Source of the DNA: Microcystis aeruginosa FD4
Lineage (GTDB): Bacteria; Cyanobacteriota; Cyanobacteriia; Cyanobacteriales; Microcystaceae
DNA length: 64,000 nt
Reading direction: 5' to 3'
NCBI RefSeq assembly: GCF_009792235.1
Contig: NZ_CP046973.1
Location: 4,340,001 to 4,404,000 of the forward strand
A program made the translations under genes and the position numbers. The notes below the pieces were generated by a model. That model saw nothing but the letters and a program-made list of their open reading frames with translations, did not search any database and was not told the origin of the DNA. This document shows, in pieces, positions 43,501-52,040 of the stretch (position 1 is its first letter; each line of letters opens with the position of its first letter).

Positions 43501-45183
43501 GCAAAAGGTCAAGGTTGTTCCCCAGAACAAGGCTATCGAGCCGGTAAAAGAGGCTAATTCCCGCTTGCCCAATTGGGAGAACCAATCTCTCAGGAAGAGG
43601 ATTAAGACTAGGTAAGGAAAGAGAACTAAGCTTAGTAACGCCCAAGGGGTAGCTTCAGCGCCAGTTAAACCAGTCCCCAAGGCGATTGCCCCTTGCCTGA
43701 AAGTATCTGGAAGCAAGCGCCAAGCCAGCCACAACCCCTGTAACCCAATCAGCAAGGCTGCTGCCAAGTCGAACTTCCGCCAGGAGTAACCGATGCGTCG
43801 GGCAAAAAACAGGAGTGATAAACCACTCACTGCTAGGGCTTGCCAGGGTGTTTCACCCACCGACAGTAACCAACCTAGCAGCAGCAAGCTACCGCCGATA
43901 CGCTGCCACAAGGAAACAGATTGTCTGGTCTGCCAACTGGCTAACCAGCCGCAAATCCCCACAGCCAGCCCCAATTGGCTAATCTCCACCTGAGCGATAA
44001 AAATTGCCCGCACCAACAGGATAACTAGCTCATAGACGACAATTGCCTCATTTAAGCTAAAAGGGGCTAATCTTGCTCTCCTTGATGCTCCTTCTTGTCT
44101 AGCCGCTTCAGGAACACGGGAAAGGGAGATCAAAGTTGTTCCCACCACGCCCAAGTAAGTTGCCAGCAAGGGAAAACCCCCAATTGCCCATCCCCAATGC
44201 AGATAGCTCAATCCCAAGTGATTCGGCAGACTTTGAGAAAATCCTGCTGGGCCAGTTCCCTCGTACCTCCCCCGGAATAGTTGAACTGTTACGGCGGTAA
44301 GGGAAAGGGCAGCCACTACCACAATCAACCAGTCTAGAGGGTTGCGCCACAAGCCCAAGCTATCCATGGCCAGAAAATTCATCGGCACTAGCAACAGGGT
44401 AACGAGGCGCAAAGCTTGACTGGTCAGGCGCAGGCCTGACTGTTGGCTACTCCAAAAACTGGCTCCCCAAAAAGCTAAAGTATAAAGCCACAAAACCCCA
44501 TACTGTCCGGCGGTTGAGAATTTTTCCCAAAAGTTGGCGGCGAGGACACCAGAGGAGATGACCACCATGAAGACCCCCAACAGCAGCAGCCAGAGGACGC
44601 TCAATTCTGCCATCAGAGACTGTAACATTTGTCCAAACTGGCTGGGAGTTTCCTGCCTTCGAGGAGATGTTGGCGGCTGTGGCGGGATTCTACGGGGAGC
44701 TTCTGGCCGTCGAGAAGGTAGCGCGGGTGGGGGAGTCTGCTGGGAGGAGATGGGGTCTGGCAGCGGCTCTCTGGTAGGGGCAGTTGTCAGTATAGGCATG
44801 ACACAGGAGAGGTTTTCCCGACACAGTTGCTTGACTTGAGATTCCTCAACTAATCCTAATTGGAGCCATTGTTCTAAACCTTGTAGTAGAGAGGGATGGG
44901 AAGCTCTCACTCTTATAACAACCCGGATTTGAGAAGCAGTCAGCCAGCCTCGCTGCTGCCATTGCGCCAAACCTTCTAAAAAGTTAGATATAGGGATGCT
45001 GGTGGTTATTGTCAGAGCGAGGGTTTCTTGAACTGAATTTTCTCTCGCATTTATTGCTAATTCTAGTCTTTTGTCGGCAATCAACTCTAATTCTAGCCAT
45101 TGATTGAGAGCTAGTAAAAGTTCGGCTGGCGAGTTGGGATTGACGATTTCTATTGGGATGATTCGATTCTCTTGAAAGGACAT
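40549..45183 (-). CDS. Giant polytopic membrane protein, DUF2157-like architecture
   Basis: A 1544-residue protein. The soluble N-terminus (about 1-140) contains repeated LxxW-x-x-x-GL/RGWL units such as LEGLAQWQQRGWLTASQIRV and LLQGLEQWLQLGLVEESQVK. A Pro/Arg-rich linker (about 143-185) follows, then some 35-40 predicted membrane helices to the C-terminus. The W-rich hydrophobic segments resemble DUF2157 proteins but are far longer. The function is unknown. The gene is visibly more G+C-rich than its neighbours, suggesting a different origin or strong compositional constraint. Confidence 0.8.
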   Translation of the reverse strand: MSFQENRIIPIEIVNPNSPAELLLALNQWLELELIADKRLELAINARENSVQETLALTITTSIPISNFLEGLAQWQQRGWLTASQIRVVIRVRASHPSLLQGLEQWLQLGLVEESQVKQLCRENLSCVMPILTTAPTREPLPDPISSQQTPPPALPSRRPEAPRRIPPQPPTSPRRQETPSQFGQMLQSLMAELSVLWLLLLGVFMVVISSGVLAANFWEKFSTAGQYGVLWLYTLAFWGASFWSSQQSGLRLTSQALRLVTLLLVPMNFLAMDSLGLWRNPLDWLIVVVAALSLTAVTVQLFRGRYEGTGPAGFSQSLPNHLGLSYLHWGWAIGGFPLLATYLGVVGTTLISLSRVPEAARQEGASRRARLAPFSLNEAIVVYELVILLVRAIFIAQVEISQLGLAVGICGWLASWQTRQSVSLWQRIGGSLLLLGWLLSVGETPWQALAVSGLSLLFFARRIGYSWRKFDLAAALLIGLQGLWLAWRLLPDTFRQGAIALGTGLTGAEATPWALLSLVLFPYLVLILFLRDWFSQLGKRELASFTGSIALFWGTTLTFCSLVNPALRTLNLAASTLALVIFSQRQVKLASLQEISRRFLSLAYLTHLAGLLTLILAIDWGWPRLSWAVWGVILIMLAVLELAFSVKQPFPPTSLLHLLHHTTWQLGLILAGLSYGLFVLNQGAVFAQLTSVLERPLMGLEWGLVWGLAPLALTGVGTWNLARREVASWLSIEALALWQLLTLTALLSQGLEPGIASIGLGMATGLMFVNSRNLEQVAAAAITVGFGLSWLALCLWDGSFGWALRQEASWLLAGVITATSLWILRQCLRALPNNLARIYAQVSDGWATCLSLLTLLNLSGNVFNSPDGKEAIATWLLMGATAYRSWQPSRQPNLVIWLSISVLLVAQIPTWVGEETRLVTLAIATGLMFFQTHRLQKVETATITVGLSLHLIDALLERLSLSGLDWLGAIALITLWLLHHWLSQRTSALALLYARACDGWAILLCSLELVALTLHSLAVYWDQIPASSLSILAPALTLGAIAYRSYLEPSNWGIYGVGWSLELFTIEVLNLTKQSLIALAIANILLGLLTQLLGDWWHRYSQRQEMLSSWNILPLLYGALGAALRWGFFSSWTGLSSLGLVLIAIGVGRRSSDGKPLLYLGIGGISISAYELLFYQIADLSQGDRFLAMAALAASFVYGYRLLSPWLAGYLHLTGSELKWVAHLHWALGSCLLLGALFYPVAVNQLLGLAAGIFLTRYAIWQGRNHPDQTIAEIWVYLGILEGAGIGAYAASTIPPIEFFFNYLAPWWGVIASGVAVFTYLLPWRLWGWPPRPWQFLALVLPGLALGGSLDKLNPLSLLVVAGFYAWLAWLRQQPRWRYLTLLLVNWAIALWLAAFSLATPFAYRSLVGLSLLCLVWIEPTCQGRQGKSLRHLLRLLGTGIIASAALWFHHQTGILPGILSLVAIFAGLALRIRAFLYLGTFTFVANAFYQLVILITLYPLLKWIIGLLVGVSLLSIAGNFETRRTQLTSLLQNWLRDLQEWE

Positions 45184-45232
45184 AAGTAGTCGGACAAAAG
45201 TAAGGTTACATTTCTTAAGAAATTAATCTCAT

Positions 45233-46012
45233 CTAAGCTGTCTTGAAAAAACGAATAATCTCTCGTACATGATTGAGAAATTGACTGTCTTCTGTCAGTT
45301 GTGCGATCGCATTTTGTGCTTCCTGAGATAAGGCTTCATGTTCAACCTGATTTTTAGCCTGTAATTGTTCTAGTAAGGCTTTCAGACGGGCTAATTCTTG
45401 GCGAGTTATTTTGACTTCTTGTTGCTGTATAGCTGCCCAAGAGTTGGGATTTTCTGTATCGAGTTTTTCCATGATTATTGCCACATTAGCATCTAAATTA
45501 GAGACGCGATTGCGCAACTCTACTACATCCTCTCTGGGATACTTAATCTGTTGTCGAATCATTGACAAACGCACGGCTAAATATTGATAAGCCCGAATTG
45601 CCGGACGTAAAGCTGTCAATAATAAAGTTGCGCCAGAACTCACATATCCTACTGCACTAATTCCCGTTGATGCTAAGGTATAAAGTCCAATTCCTGACAG
45701 CAAATGTAAGGCGATTGCGAGCCGAATTGACCAACGCGCTACTGTCTTAACATAATTAACTTGTTTCTGATCTACGGGAATATTTTTTTCTTGAGAAATT
45801 GCTGCTTCTGCGATGACTTCCTCGGCATCAAAATAAATGTTCCAAGGAACAGTCACAATCACTAACAACCACCAAAAACTGGCGATCCCAATCAACCAAT
45901 CGATTAAATTTCCTGACGGGATTTGCCACCATCGTAAAACCACAAAAGCTAGTAATACTAAGGCTCCAAAAATTATACAAAATCCGATAAATCCTAGATA
46001 GCTTAAAAACAT
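45233..46012 (-). CDS. Membrane protein with C-terminal coiled coil
   Basis: The 259-residue protein has about four hydrophobic segments (6-28, 36-56, 95-115, 120-140) followed by a cytoplasmic coiled coil (about 150-245) rich in Gln, Glu and Leu. I do not recognise the family. It is encoded 49 bp upstream of the giant membrane protein gene and is probably co-transcribed, so the two may form a complex. ATG 46012 is preferred over GTG 46021 because AGAGG is properly spaced from it. Confidence 0.7.
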   Translation of the reverse strand: MFLSYLGFIGFCIIFGALVLLAFVVLRWWQIPSGNLIDWLIGIASFWWLLVIVTVPWNIYFDAEEVIAEAAISQEKNIPVDQKQVNYVKTVARWSIRLAIALHLLSGIGLYTLASTGISAVGYVSSGATLLLTALRPAIRAYQYLAVRLSMIRQQIKYPREDVVELRNRVSNLDANVAIIMEKLDTENPNSWAAIQQQEVKITRQELARLKALLEQLQAKNQVEHEALSQEAQNAIAQLTEDSQFLNHVREIIRFFKTA

Positions 46013-46194
46013 CTTAGTCACCTCTTCTTTATTTCTCTTTCTTTGATGTTAGAAAAAGATTGATCAAGTTTCACTAGCGGTTGTGACACTTTGTGAATTT
46101 ACCCATAAAATGGCACAATTGTGAACCATAACTTGGCTGTTTGACAACGAGTATAGTGTAGCGACTGTTTTGATTGTCAAGGGGTAATTCAAAA

Positions 46195-47616
46195 GGCTCT
46201 TCGTTACCCTTTATGCTAAATCAACAGACAAGATGCCAAGACAACATACTTCTAACCCAAAAATTCCGAAAGTTTCTAAAGCCATAGGCTCTCCGTTTTA
46301 TTAGTTTAAGTTTATTGTTGATTCCCTCGACCACCCCATTCGTTGTCCTTTGCTCGAAATAACTAATGATTTCTCCAAACCAGTTTCGGATTGTTTGACA
46401 ACTCTTGGTAAAAACACTGGAGGATTTTGCCAACCATTCTGAGATGGATAGCATTCCCTCTGTCGGATTCTCTGAGGTTTCATAAATCTTTCTAAATTCT
46501 TCCTTTAACTCGTGCATCTTTTTCAAATTTGGCAAATTTTCTTTGATAGCTTCTAGTTTGAGTTTTTGGGGTTCCGTTAAATTTTCTTCATTTTTTAACC
46601 GACTATATTTACTTCGCTTTAAAACTTCTAGTTTTGCTTCTTTTTCCGCTTTCTGTTTTTTATTTTTCTGCGCTTCTACGGCTCTTTTTTCTGCTCTTCT
46701 CTGTTCATCTAACTCTTGATTAATTTGTTTCATGACATGGAATCTATCGGCGACTACCTCGGCCGATGGCATCAATTCTTTCACCAAATTTTTATAGGGC
46801 AACCAAAGGTCTATGCTGACTTCTTCAATTTGCTCTAACACCTCTTTTCCCCATCCCGTAAGCGTTTCCCTCAATTCTTCTTGTGTTCGCTTCTCTAGAA
46901 TAGCTATTAGTTTTCCCGTATCTAAATTTACTAAAACCGCACAATAATTTTTTTGTCCTTTGACTAGAGCGATTTCGTCAATTCCTAGTCTTTTTAATTT
47001 CGATAGGTCTGTCTCTGTAATTTCTTCAGCTATGTCCTCTATCATTCTTTGAATCTCTTCTTCCGTTACGTCATTTCTTCGGCTAACATTTAAAATATCT
47101 CCTTCTTTTAATTGTTCGAGTATATTCTCGGCTAGTCTTTTCGTATAGGTTCGTTTCTTGGCGACAAAATCTAACTCTTCACTAAAGGGTTTTCGACAAT
47201 TATTGCACTTAAATTGACGACGATTAACTTGTAGGTACACTGGTTGTCCTGAGATTGGTAAATCTTTGACTAAATGTCGATGATTTTGGTGTAGTTTATC
47301 GCTCTCTAACCCACAATGAGGACAGGTGGCTTTTTGATTTTTCGATTCGATTCGGCAAACTATACCGATATTTTCTAGGTGTAGATAGCCTTGAATAGAC
47401 GTTCCTTTTAGGTTCAAAAATTTGTCAAGCATCATAAGTAAAATAATCTCGTTTTTGGCTATTATATCAAATCTTAACTCAATTGTCTATCTTTTGGTAT
47501 TAACCTGTTTGTGCCTAAAATCTTTCCCTGTTTGGGTTTGAGCTATTTTTGAGCGTAGGTACTCTTATCGAATTTTATTTTAAGTTAATTATTTGCATAA
47601 CAATTACCGAAGAGCC
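46195..47616 (-). mobile_element. ISL3-family insertion sequence, 1422 bp, complete
   Basis: Terminal inverted repeats GGCTCTTCGTTACCCTTTAT and GGCTCTTCGGTAATTGTTAT (both then GC) match at about 17 of 22 positions. An 8-bp target duplication ATTCAAAA lies at 46187-46194 and 47617-47624, the size typical of ISL3. One transposase gene fills the element. The target is a decayed IS110-type element. Confidence 0.93.
46221..47435 (-). CDS. ISL3-family transposase
   Basis: The 404-residue DDE transposase has an N-terminal zinc-binding region (CPHCG near 38, CNNCRKPF near 77), an HTH region, and the catalytic RLGIDEIALVKG and VVADRFHVMKQIN segments. A Lys/Glu-rich coiled insertion and the C-terminal NGVVEGINNKLKLIKRRAYG follow. 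It appears full length with no stop or frameshift, so it may be active. Confidence 0.93.
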   Translation of the reverse strand: MMLDKFLNLKGTSIQGYLHLENIGIVCRIESKNQKATCPHCGLESDKLHQNHRHLVKDLPISGQPVYLQVNRRQFKCNNCRKPFSEELDFVAKKRTYTKRLAENILEQLKEGDILNVSRRNDVTEEEIQRMIEDIAEEITETDLSKLKRLGIDEIALVKGQKNYCAVLVNLDTGKLIAILEKRTQEELRETLTGWGKEVLEQIEEVSIDLWLPYKNLVKELMPSAEVVADRFHVMKQINQELDEQRRAEKRAVEAQKNKKQKAEKEAKLEVLKRSKYSRLKNEENLTEPQKLKLEAIKENLPNLKKMHELKEEFRKIYETSENPTEGMLSISEWLAKSSSVFTKSCQTIRNWFGEIISYFEQRTTNGVVEGINNKLKLIKRRAYGFRNFRNFWVRSMLSWHLVC

Positions 47617-47750
47617 ATTCAAAAAAACTCAAACAGTTGCCGTAAAACTCAAAATCTCAAGCCAGAAAAAAGCGCAGCAAAAACTAAGTCGCTCAGGTTA
47701 AACCAAAGCAAGCGCAACCCTTGATCAGAGATAACAAAAAGTGTGAATCT

Positions 47751-48705
47751 CTAGGAACAAGGTGGTAAATTGTCAGCAAGCTGCCAAGGCTGATTTTGGC
47801 GAACCATTGCATTAAGAATAACTAAGATTTTCCCCACACAAGCAGTCAGAGCCAGTTTTTTTGATTTACTTCGTTCGACTAGGCGTTCGTAAAAGGCTTT
47901 AATTACCAGATTATGACCCATAGCCACCACCGCTCCCATGTAAAGAGTCGCCCGAATCTGAGCGCGACCTCCCTGAATCATCCGCTTACCTTTATGTTGA
48001 CCACTATCAGGATTAATCGGCGCAACACCGACTAAGCGAGAGATTTGTTTGGCGGTTAATTGACCGAGTTCTGGTAAGTCGGAGACGAGAGTAGTGGAAA
48101 TTACTTGACCAATCCCCGGCACGGTTTTTAGTAAATTGACTTTCTCGGGCCATTGTTGGTTAGCTTGGGTCAATTTCTCAATTTCTTGATTGAGTTTTTA
48201 GGCGGCAGTTATCGAGATACTCTAAATGGGCTTCGATATCGGCCAAAGCTTTACCGCGAGCGCGTTCCCGTCGGTTTTTTTCGGCAGTCCGCATCTCGAC
48301 AAGTTGCCGGCGACGACTAATTAAGTCGCCCAATTGACGAGATTCTTCCGACTCAACCGCTAATATTTGCGGTTGCATTGCCTCGCCAAAATGAGCTAAA
48401 ATTTGAGCGTCAATGGCATCGGTTTTGGCTAACTTACCAGTAGCTTTGGCAAAGTCTCTTCCTTGACGGGGATTGATTAAAGCCCCCGGTAAAACCGCTG
48501 CTTGTAATTGAATCACCAGTTCAGTTTCTCAACCTCCTGTCGCTTCCAGAACGATGAGGTTGATCGTGTAAGATTTTAGGGTCTCGACCAGTTTAGATAT
48601 GTCCTCCTCTGTGTTAGCAACTTTCATCGCTTTACCGAGGGGACGGAGGTAAACATCTAGGGTCGCTTTGCTAATGTCAATGCCTACCCATTGAGAGATA
48701 TTTTC
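47751..48705 (-). pseudogene. IS110-family transposase, disrupted
   Basis: The N-terminal DEDD region (WVGIDISKATLDVYL, LIVLEATGG) is followed by an in-frame TGA near 48533 where the family has GGYE. The middle part (INPRQGRDFAKATGKLAKTD, AIDAQILAHF) is open until a frameshift near 48180. The C-terminal transposase_20 part (LKTVPGIGQVISTTLVSDLP, GVAPINPDSGQ) is open again. At least two lesions, so inactive. Confidence 0.88.
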
Positions 48706-48941
48706 CCTGATTGAACCTAACTAAAGCAAGCAGAATTGATGGTTATTTTGGAGAGCATCCCCTTGATTTTACTCATCCTTGCCCGATACGGTCTGTTAGC
48801 TTGACAATTGATTGTTTTCGCGACGACCCCGGCGACTGTTCGAGTTTTGTCAGGGAGATTATGGTGGTGACCCTTGCTACGAAGCGGTCTTTTCCGACCA
48901 AGGTTGGGACGGTCTACCACTTCTCTCAATATACAAGGTTG

Positions 48942-48996
48942 GGCTTCGGCCGTGAGCTTTTGCCGAACGGTTGAAGCATGAAACCCAACGCCGGCT
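48942..48996 (-). repeat. Dispersed ~55-bp repeat, inverted copy
   Basis: It is the reverse complement of the repeat at 150-204 with few differences. Confidence 0.7.
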
Positions 48997-49063
48997 CATG
49001 TTACGAAGTGCGCTAACCCATCCTACAAATAATTGTGCCTCCCTACTTATATTTATCGGATGT

Positions 49064-49330
49064 ATGAGTAAACAAGATAAATTATTGATTAAAATTCTTT
49101 TATGTAATTCTGATGCTAACATTCCCTTCGAGCAACTTTGTCAACTACTGAGGAAATTAGGATTTGATCAACGAATAGGAGGAATTCATCATATTTTTAC
49201 CAAAGAAGGAGTTGAAGAAATTTTAAATCTGCAACCCAAACAAGGAAAAGCAAAAGTCTATCAAGTTAAGCAAATTCGTAGTCTGATTTTAAAATATAAG
49301 TTAGGAGATCAAGATGAAAATTCGTTATGA
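49064..49330 (+). CDS. hicA: HicA-family toxin
   Basis: The 88-residue protein has the HicA-like fold pattern: PFEQLCQLLRKLGFDQRIGG, IHHIFTKEG with the conserved His, and a closing KVYQVKQIRSLILKYKL. The usual GSH motif reads GIH. It overlaps the hicB gene by 17 bp, a typical hicAB unit. ATG 49064 is chosen since an upstream extension would run through the dispersed repeat. Confidence 0.85.
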   Translation: MSKQDKLLIKILLCNSDANIPFEQLCQLLRKLGFDQRIGGIHHIFTKEGVEEILNLQPKQGKAKVYQVKQIRSLILKYKLGDQDENSL

Positions 49331-49526
49331 ACTGATTATTTACTGGAGTAATGAGGATCAACTATTTATCGTTGAAGTTCCAGAACTTGCAGGATGTATG
49401 GCTGATGGAGAAACTTATCAAGAAGCTGTGCAAAATGCTGAAATCATTATTCAACAATGGATTGAAACAGCACAAGAATTAGGGCGAGAAATTCCTGAAC
49501 CTAAAGGACGTTTATTATTTGCTTGA
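49314..49526 (+). CDS. hicB: HicB-family antitoxin
   Basis: The 70-residue partial RNase-H-fold antitoxin has FIVEVPELAGCMADGETYQE and AVQNAEIIIQQWIETAQELG. It lacks an additional DNA-binding C-terminal domain, as in short HicB proteins. An AGGAG precedes the ATG inside hicA. Confidence 0.92.
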   Translation: MKIRYELIIYWSNEDQLFIVEVPELAGCMADGETYQEAVQNAEIIIQQWIETAQELGREIPEPKGRLLFA

Positions 49527-49601
49527 ACAAGCGCAGAAATATGTAATACTAAATCCAGTTATTAGAGACTGATTATCTATTTTAAATGATCAGGACTCTA
49601 G

Positions 49602-49639
49602 GGATATAATACTAAATCACCAATTTTTTTTGAACAGAA
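49602..49639 (+). repeat. GGATATAATACTAAATC repeat, copy 2
   Basis: It matches 40055-40086 and directly precedes the MITE at 49639-49721. Confidence 0.55.
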
Positions 49640-49721
49640 AAAGTAAGGGCGAAGCATTCGGATAGAAAATCTACGGTTTCAGCGATAGGTTATCGCCCGA
49701 ATGCTTCGCCCCTACAGGACG
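49639..49721. mobile_element. MITE, ~83 bp, copy 2, overlapping the lspA 3' end
   Basis: It has the same arms, centre and CCTACAGGACGC tail as the copy at 9869-9952. Its CCTACAG supplies the TAG stop of lspA on the minus strand, so the element trimmed or rewrote the end of that gene. Confidence 0.75.
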
Positions 49722-50194
49722 CTTGACTTGTGGGGAAAAGTCGAAATTAATAGGCAAATAATCCCGATATTGATAAAGACATCAGCCAGATTAAAAACAG
49801 GAAAATTAATCAATCGAAAATCGAGAAAATCCACCACATAACCAAACAAAAAGCGATCGATACCATTACCGAAAGCCCCTGCTAAAATAAAACCGTAGGC
49901 CAATTGTTCCCAACGACTTAAATGGGGTCCAAAGTAAGCAAAAGCCATTAATCCCAAACTAACCAATAAAGATAGCCATTTTAGCCAACCAACACCGCCC
50001 CGAAAAACACTAAAAGCCGCCCCAGTATTAATCACATAGGTAAAATGAAAAATCCCCGGAATAATCGGGAAAGTATCACTAATTTGCTCAAAACTCTGCA
50101 CGGTTATATACTTAGTTACTTGGTCTAAAATTAGACCAATCACCGCCACTATCCAAAACCAGCGATTCTTTTTTAACATTGGCTGTGGCATCAA
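49712..50194 (-). CDS. lspA: Lipoprotein signal peptidase LspA
   Basis: This signal peptidase II removes the signal peptide of prolipoproteins in the cytoplasmic membrane. The 160-residue protein has four membrane helices. The catalytic Asp pair is in GNGIDRF and FNLADVFI, with IINTGAAFS-type context (VINTGAAFSVFRG). It overlaps bioY by 4 bp. The final codons and the stop lie in the adjacent MITE. Confidence 0.95.
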   Translation of the reverse strand: MMPQPMLKKNRWFWIVAVIGLILDQVTKYITVQSFEQISDTFPIIPGIFHFTYVINTGAAFSVFRGGVGWLKWLSLLVSLGLMAFAYFGPHLSRWEQLAYGFILAGAFGNGIDRFLFGYVVDFLDFRLINFPVFNLADVFINIGIICLLISTFPHKSSVL

Positions 50195-50841
50195 TAAAAT
50201 AATAATTTACGGAAGAAAAAGGCAATAATTACCACCACACAAATTACTACTAACTGCCCTAAAAATGGCCAGACTGAATAATTCATAAATAGGGTGGGCA
50301 AACTATCGGGAAAGGTGATTTGACTGGCTTGGGGCTGAAAAATCGACAATCCCAGCATATATAATAAACCGCACAGATGAATCACTAACAAACCGGCAAA
50401 AGCACTTAGAGCCAGGGTTTCTATCTTGGCGCGCCAGCGAAAAGCCAACCAACCACACAGCCATGCCCCCGGCATAAAGCCTAAAATATAGCCAAAACTG
50501 GGTTCTTTCAGATAACCCATTCCCCCACCCTGGGCAAACACGGGCAACCAAGTTAAACCGAGAAAAATATAGGCCACCTGGGCGAGAAGCCCGGCATTTT
50601 TGCCCCCCAGACAGCCCGTTAACAATACTGCCCCAATTTGGTAAGTTATGCCTAATTTTTGCGAAGATAGACCCGTAGCCGACCAACTAGCTAGGCTTAC
50701 TGGAACAAATGTACTAAAAATTGTCAGCAACAAACCAATCAAAGCCCAGATTAACTCATTGGGAACCGATGCGGAAACGCGCCGCGGGGGAGATTCTCGT
50801 CCTCGACGTGATTTAGGTTGCCTGTTGGGGTTGGTATTCAC
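50191..50841 (-). CDS. bioY: Biotin transporter substrate-binding subunit BioY
   Basis: This is the membrane S-component of an ECF-type biotin transporter. The 216-residue protein has a basic N-terminal extension (about 1-25), then six hydrophobic segments with GYLKEPSFGYILGFMPGAWL typical of BioY. It overlaps bioB by 29 bp, linking biotin uptake with synthesis. No bioM/bioN genes are in the window. Confidence 0.92.
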   Translation of the reverse strand: MNTNPNRQPKSRRGRESPPRRVSASVPNELIWALIGLLLTIFSTFVPVSLASWSATGLSSQKLGITYQIGAVLLTGCLGGKNAGLLAQVAYIFLGLTWLPVFAQGGGMGYLKEPSFGYILGFMPGAWLCGWLAFRWRAKIETLALSAFAGLLVIHLCGLLYMLGLSIFQPQASQITFPDSLPTLFMNYSVWPFLGQLVVICVVVIIAFFFRKLLFY

Positions 50842-51907
50842 CGGGGATGGGGGCTTCTCCTCCTATTAAACTAAGATCAGCCAACATCGCCTGATCCTGT
50901 TGGGGGGGTTGTCCTAGAGTGGTCAAATAATGCCCAATCAGCATAGCATTAATTCCCGATTTTAGCCCCAGATTTTGCAATTCTCCCATCACTGCCTCTC
51001 GTCCCCCGGCATAACGGAGGATTTGTTGGGGTAAAATAAACCGGAAAATAGCGATCGCTTTTAGGGCAGTAAAAGGGTCTAGTTTGGGTAAATGACCTAA
51101 AGGGGTGCCACTTCTGGGGTTTAATAGGTTAATCGGCACTGATTCCACTTCTAATTCCGCTAGGGAAAAAGCTAAATCGATGCGATCGGTCCAACTTTCC
51201 CCCATACCGATAATTCCGCCTGTACAAGCCTGAATTCCCGCCGCTTTCAGGTTTTTTACCGTTTCTACCCGATCCTGCCAACTGTGGGTGGAGACGACGT
51301 TAGGATAAAAATTCTCGGAAGCTTCCAGATTGTGATTATAACGGGTAACTCCAGCTTCTTTTAAGGCTTGCGCTTGGGCAAGGGTTAACTCTCCTAGGGC
51401 GCAGCAGGGTTTAATCTTGGCTGTTTCGATGATTTCTTGAACTGTGGCCAGTATTTCCTCGAATTCCTGCGATTTAGGGCTATTGTACTTTAATCCCCGG
51501 CCTTGACTAACTAAACAGAAGCGTTTGGCCCCCGCGTCGGCCGCCGCTTTCGCATGGCTGACGATTTCCTCGCGACTTTTTAAACCGTAGATAGGCGAAT
51601 CTTGACCAGGATGGTGGACGGATTGGGAACAAAAACTACAATTTTCCGAACAACTTCCCGATTTTATGTTGATAATGCTACATAAATCCACCGTATTACC
51701 ACAACAGGCCTGACGAATGCGATCGGCAGCCTCACATAAGCTGAAAATATTTTCCTGACCTTCGATCGCAGTTAAAGCTAGGGCCTCTTGCTTACTGAGT
51801 CGATCGCCAGCGATAATCTGATTAGCCCTAGTCTGTAACCAGTTTTTTAAGGCTTCTCCCTCGATGGGGATAGATTGAGTAGCGGTGTGTGTAGAGACTT
51901 GTACCAC
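50813..51907 (-). CDS. bioB: Biotin synthase BioB
   Basis: This radical-SAM enzyme inserts sulfur into dethiobiotin. The 364-residue protein has the 4Fe-4S motif CSENCSFC near 86-93, plus YNHNLEASENFYPNVVSTHS and NLLNPRSGTPL. It is the first gene of bioB-bioY-lspA and is divergent from rfbC. Confidence 0.96.
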   Translation of the reverse strand: MVQVSTHTATQSIPIEGEALKNWLQTRANQIIAGDRLSKQEALALTAIEGQENIFSLCEAADRIRQACCGNTVDLCSIINIKSGSCSENCSFCSQSVHHPGQDSPIYGLKSREEIVSHAKAAADAGAKRFCLVSQGRGLKYNSPKSQEFEEILATVQEIIETAKIKPCCALGELTLAQAQALKEAGVTRYNHNLEASENFYPNVVSTHSWQDRVETVKNLKAAGIQACTGGIIGMGESWTDRIDLAFSLAELEVESVPINLLNPRSGTPLGHLPKLDPFTALKAIAIFRFILPQQILRYAGGREAVMGELQNLGLKSGINAMLIGHYLTTLGQPPQQDQAMLADLSLIGGEAPIPGEYQPQQAT

Positions 51908-52040
51908 GTCGTTTATGCTCTGACTAAGTTAGGCTCATCTTATCATTATTCAGTTACTGGGGAAAGATTAATAAAAAACTTTAGAAAAAAATACCCTTTT
52001 GTGCTAGACTACCCGCAAAAGTTATCTTGTCTCCGATTTT

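Larger units (their letters stand above)
46158..48720 (-). mobile_element. Decayed IS110-family element, split by an ISL3 insertion
   Basis: The 3' end (46158-46194 and 47617 onward) is identical in layout to the solo remnant at 40113-40357. The transposase reads on the minus strand from about 48705 to 47751 with one nonsense codon and one frameshift. The 5' limit near 48720 is approximate, since no second copy of that end exists here. Confidence 0.75.

Noticed and set aside
40828..44839. Many open frames of 60-150 residues overlapping the giant membrane protein gene
   Set aside because: They are by-products of the G+C-rich codon pattern of the minus-strand gene; none has its own start signal or domain.
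48711..48974. 87-residue plus-strand open frame upstream of hicAB
   Set aside because: It starts opposite the IS110 transposase 5' end and ends in the dispersed repeat; not a believable protein.
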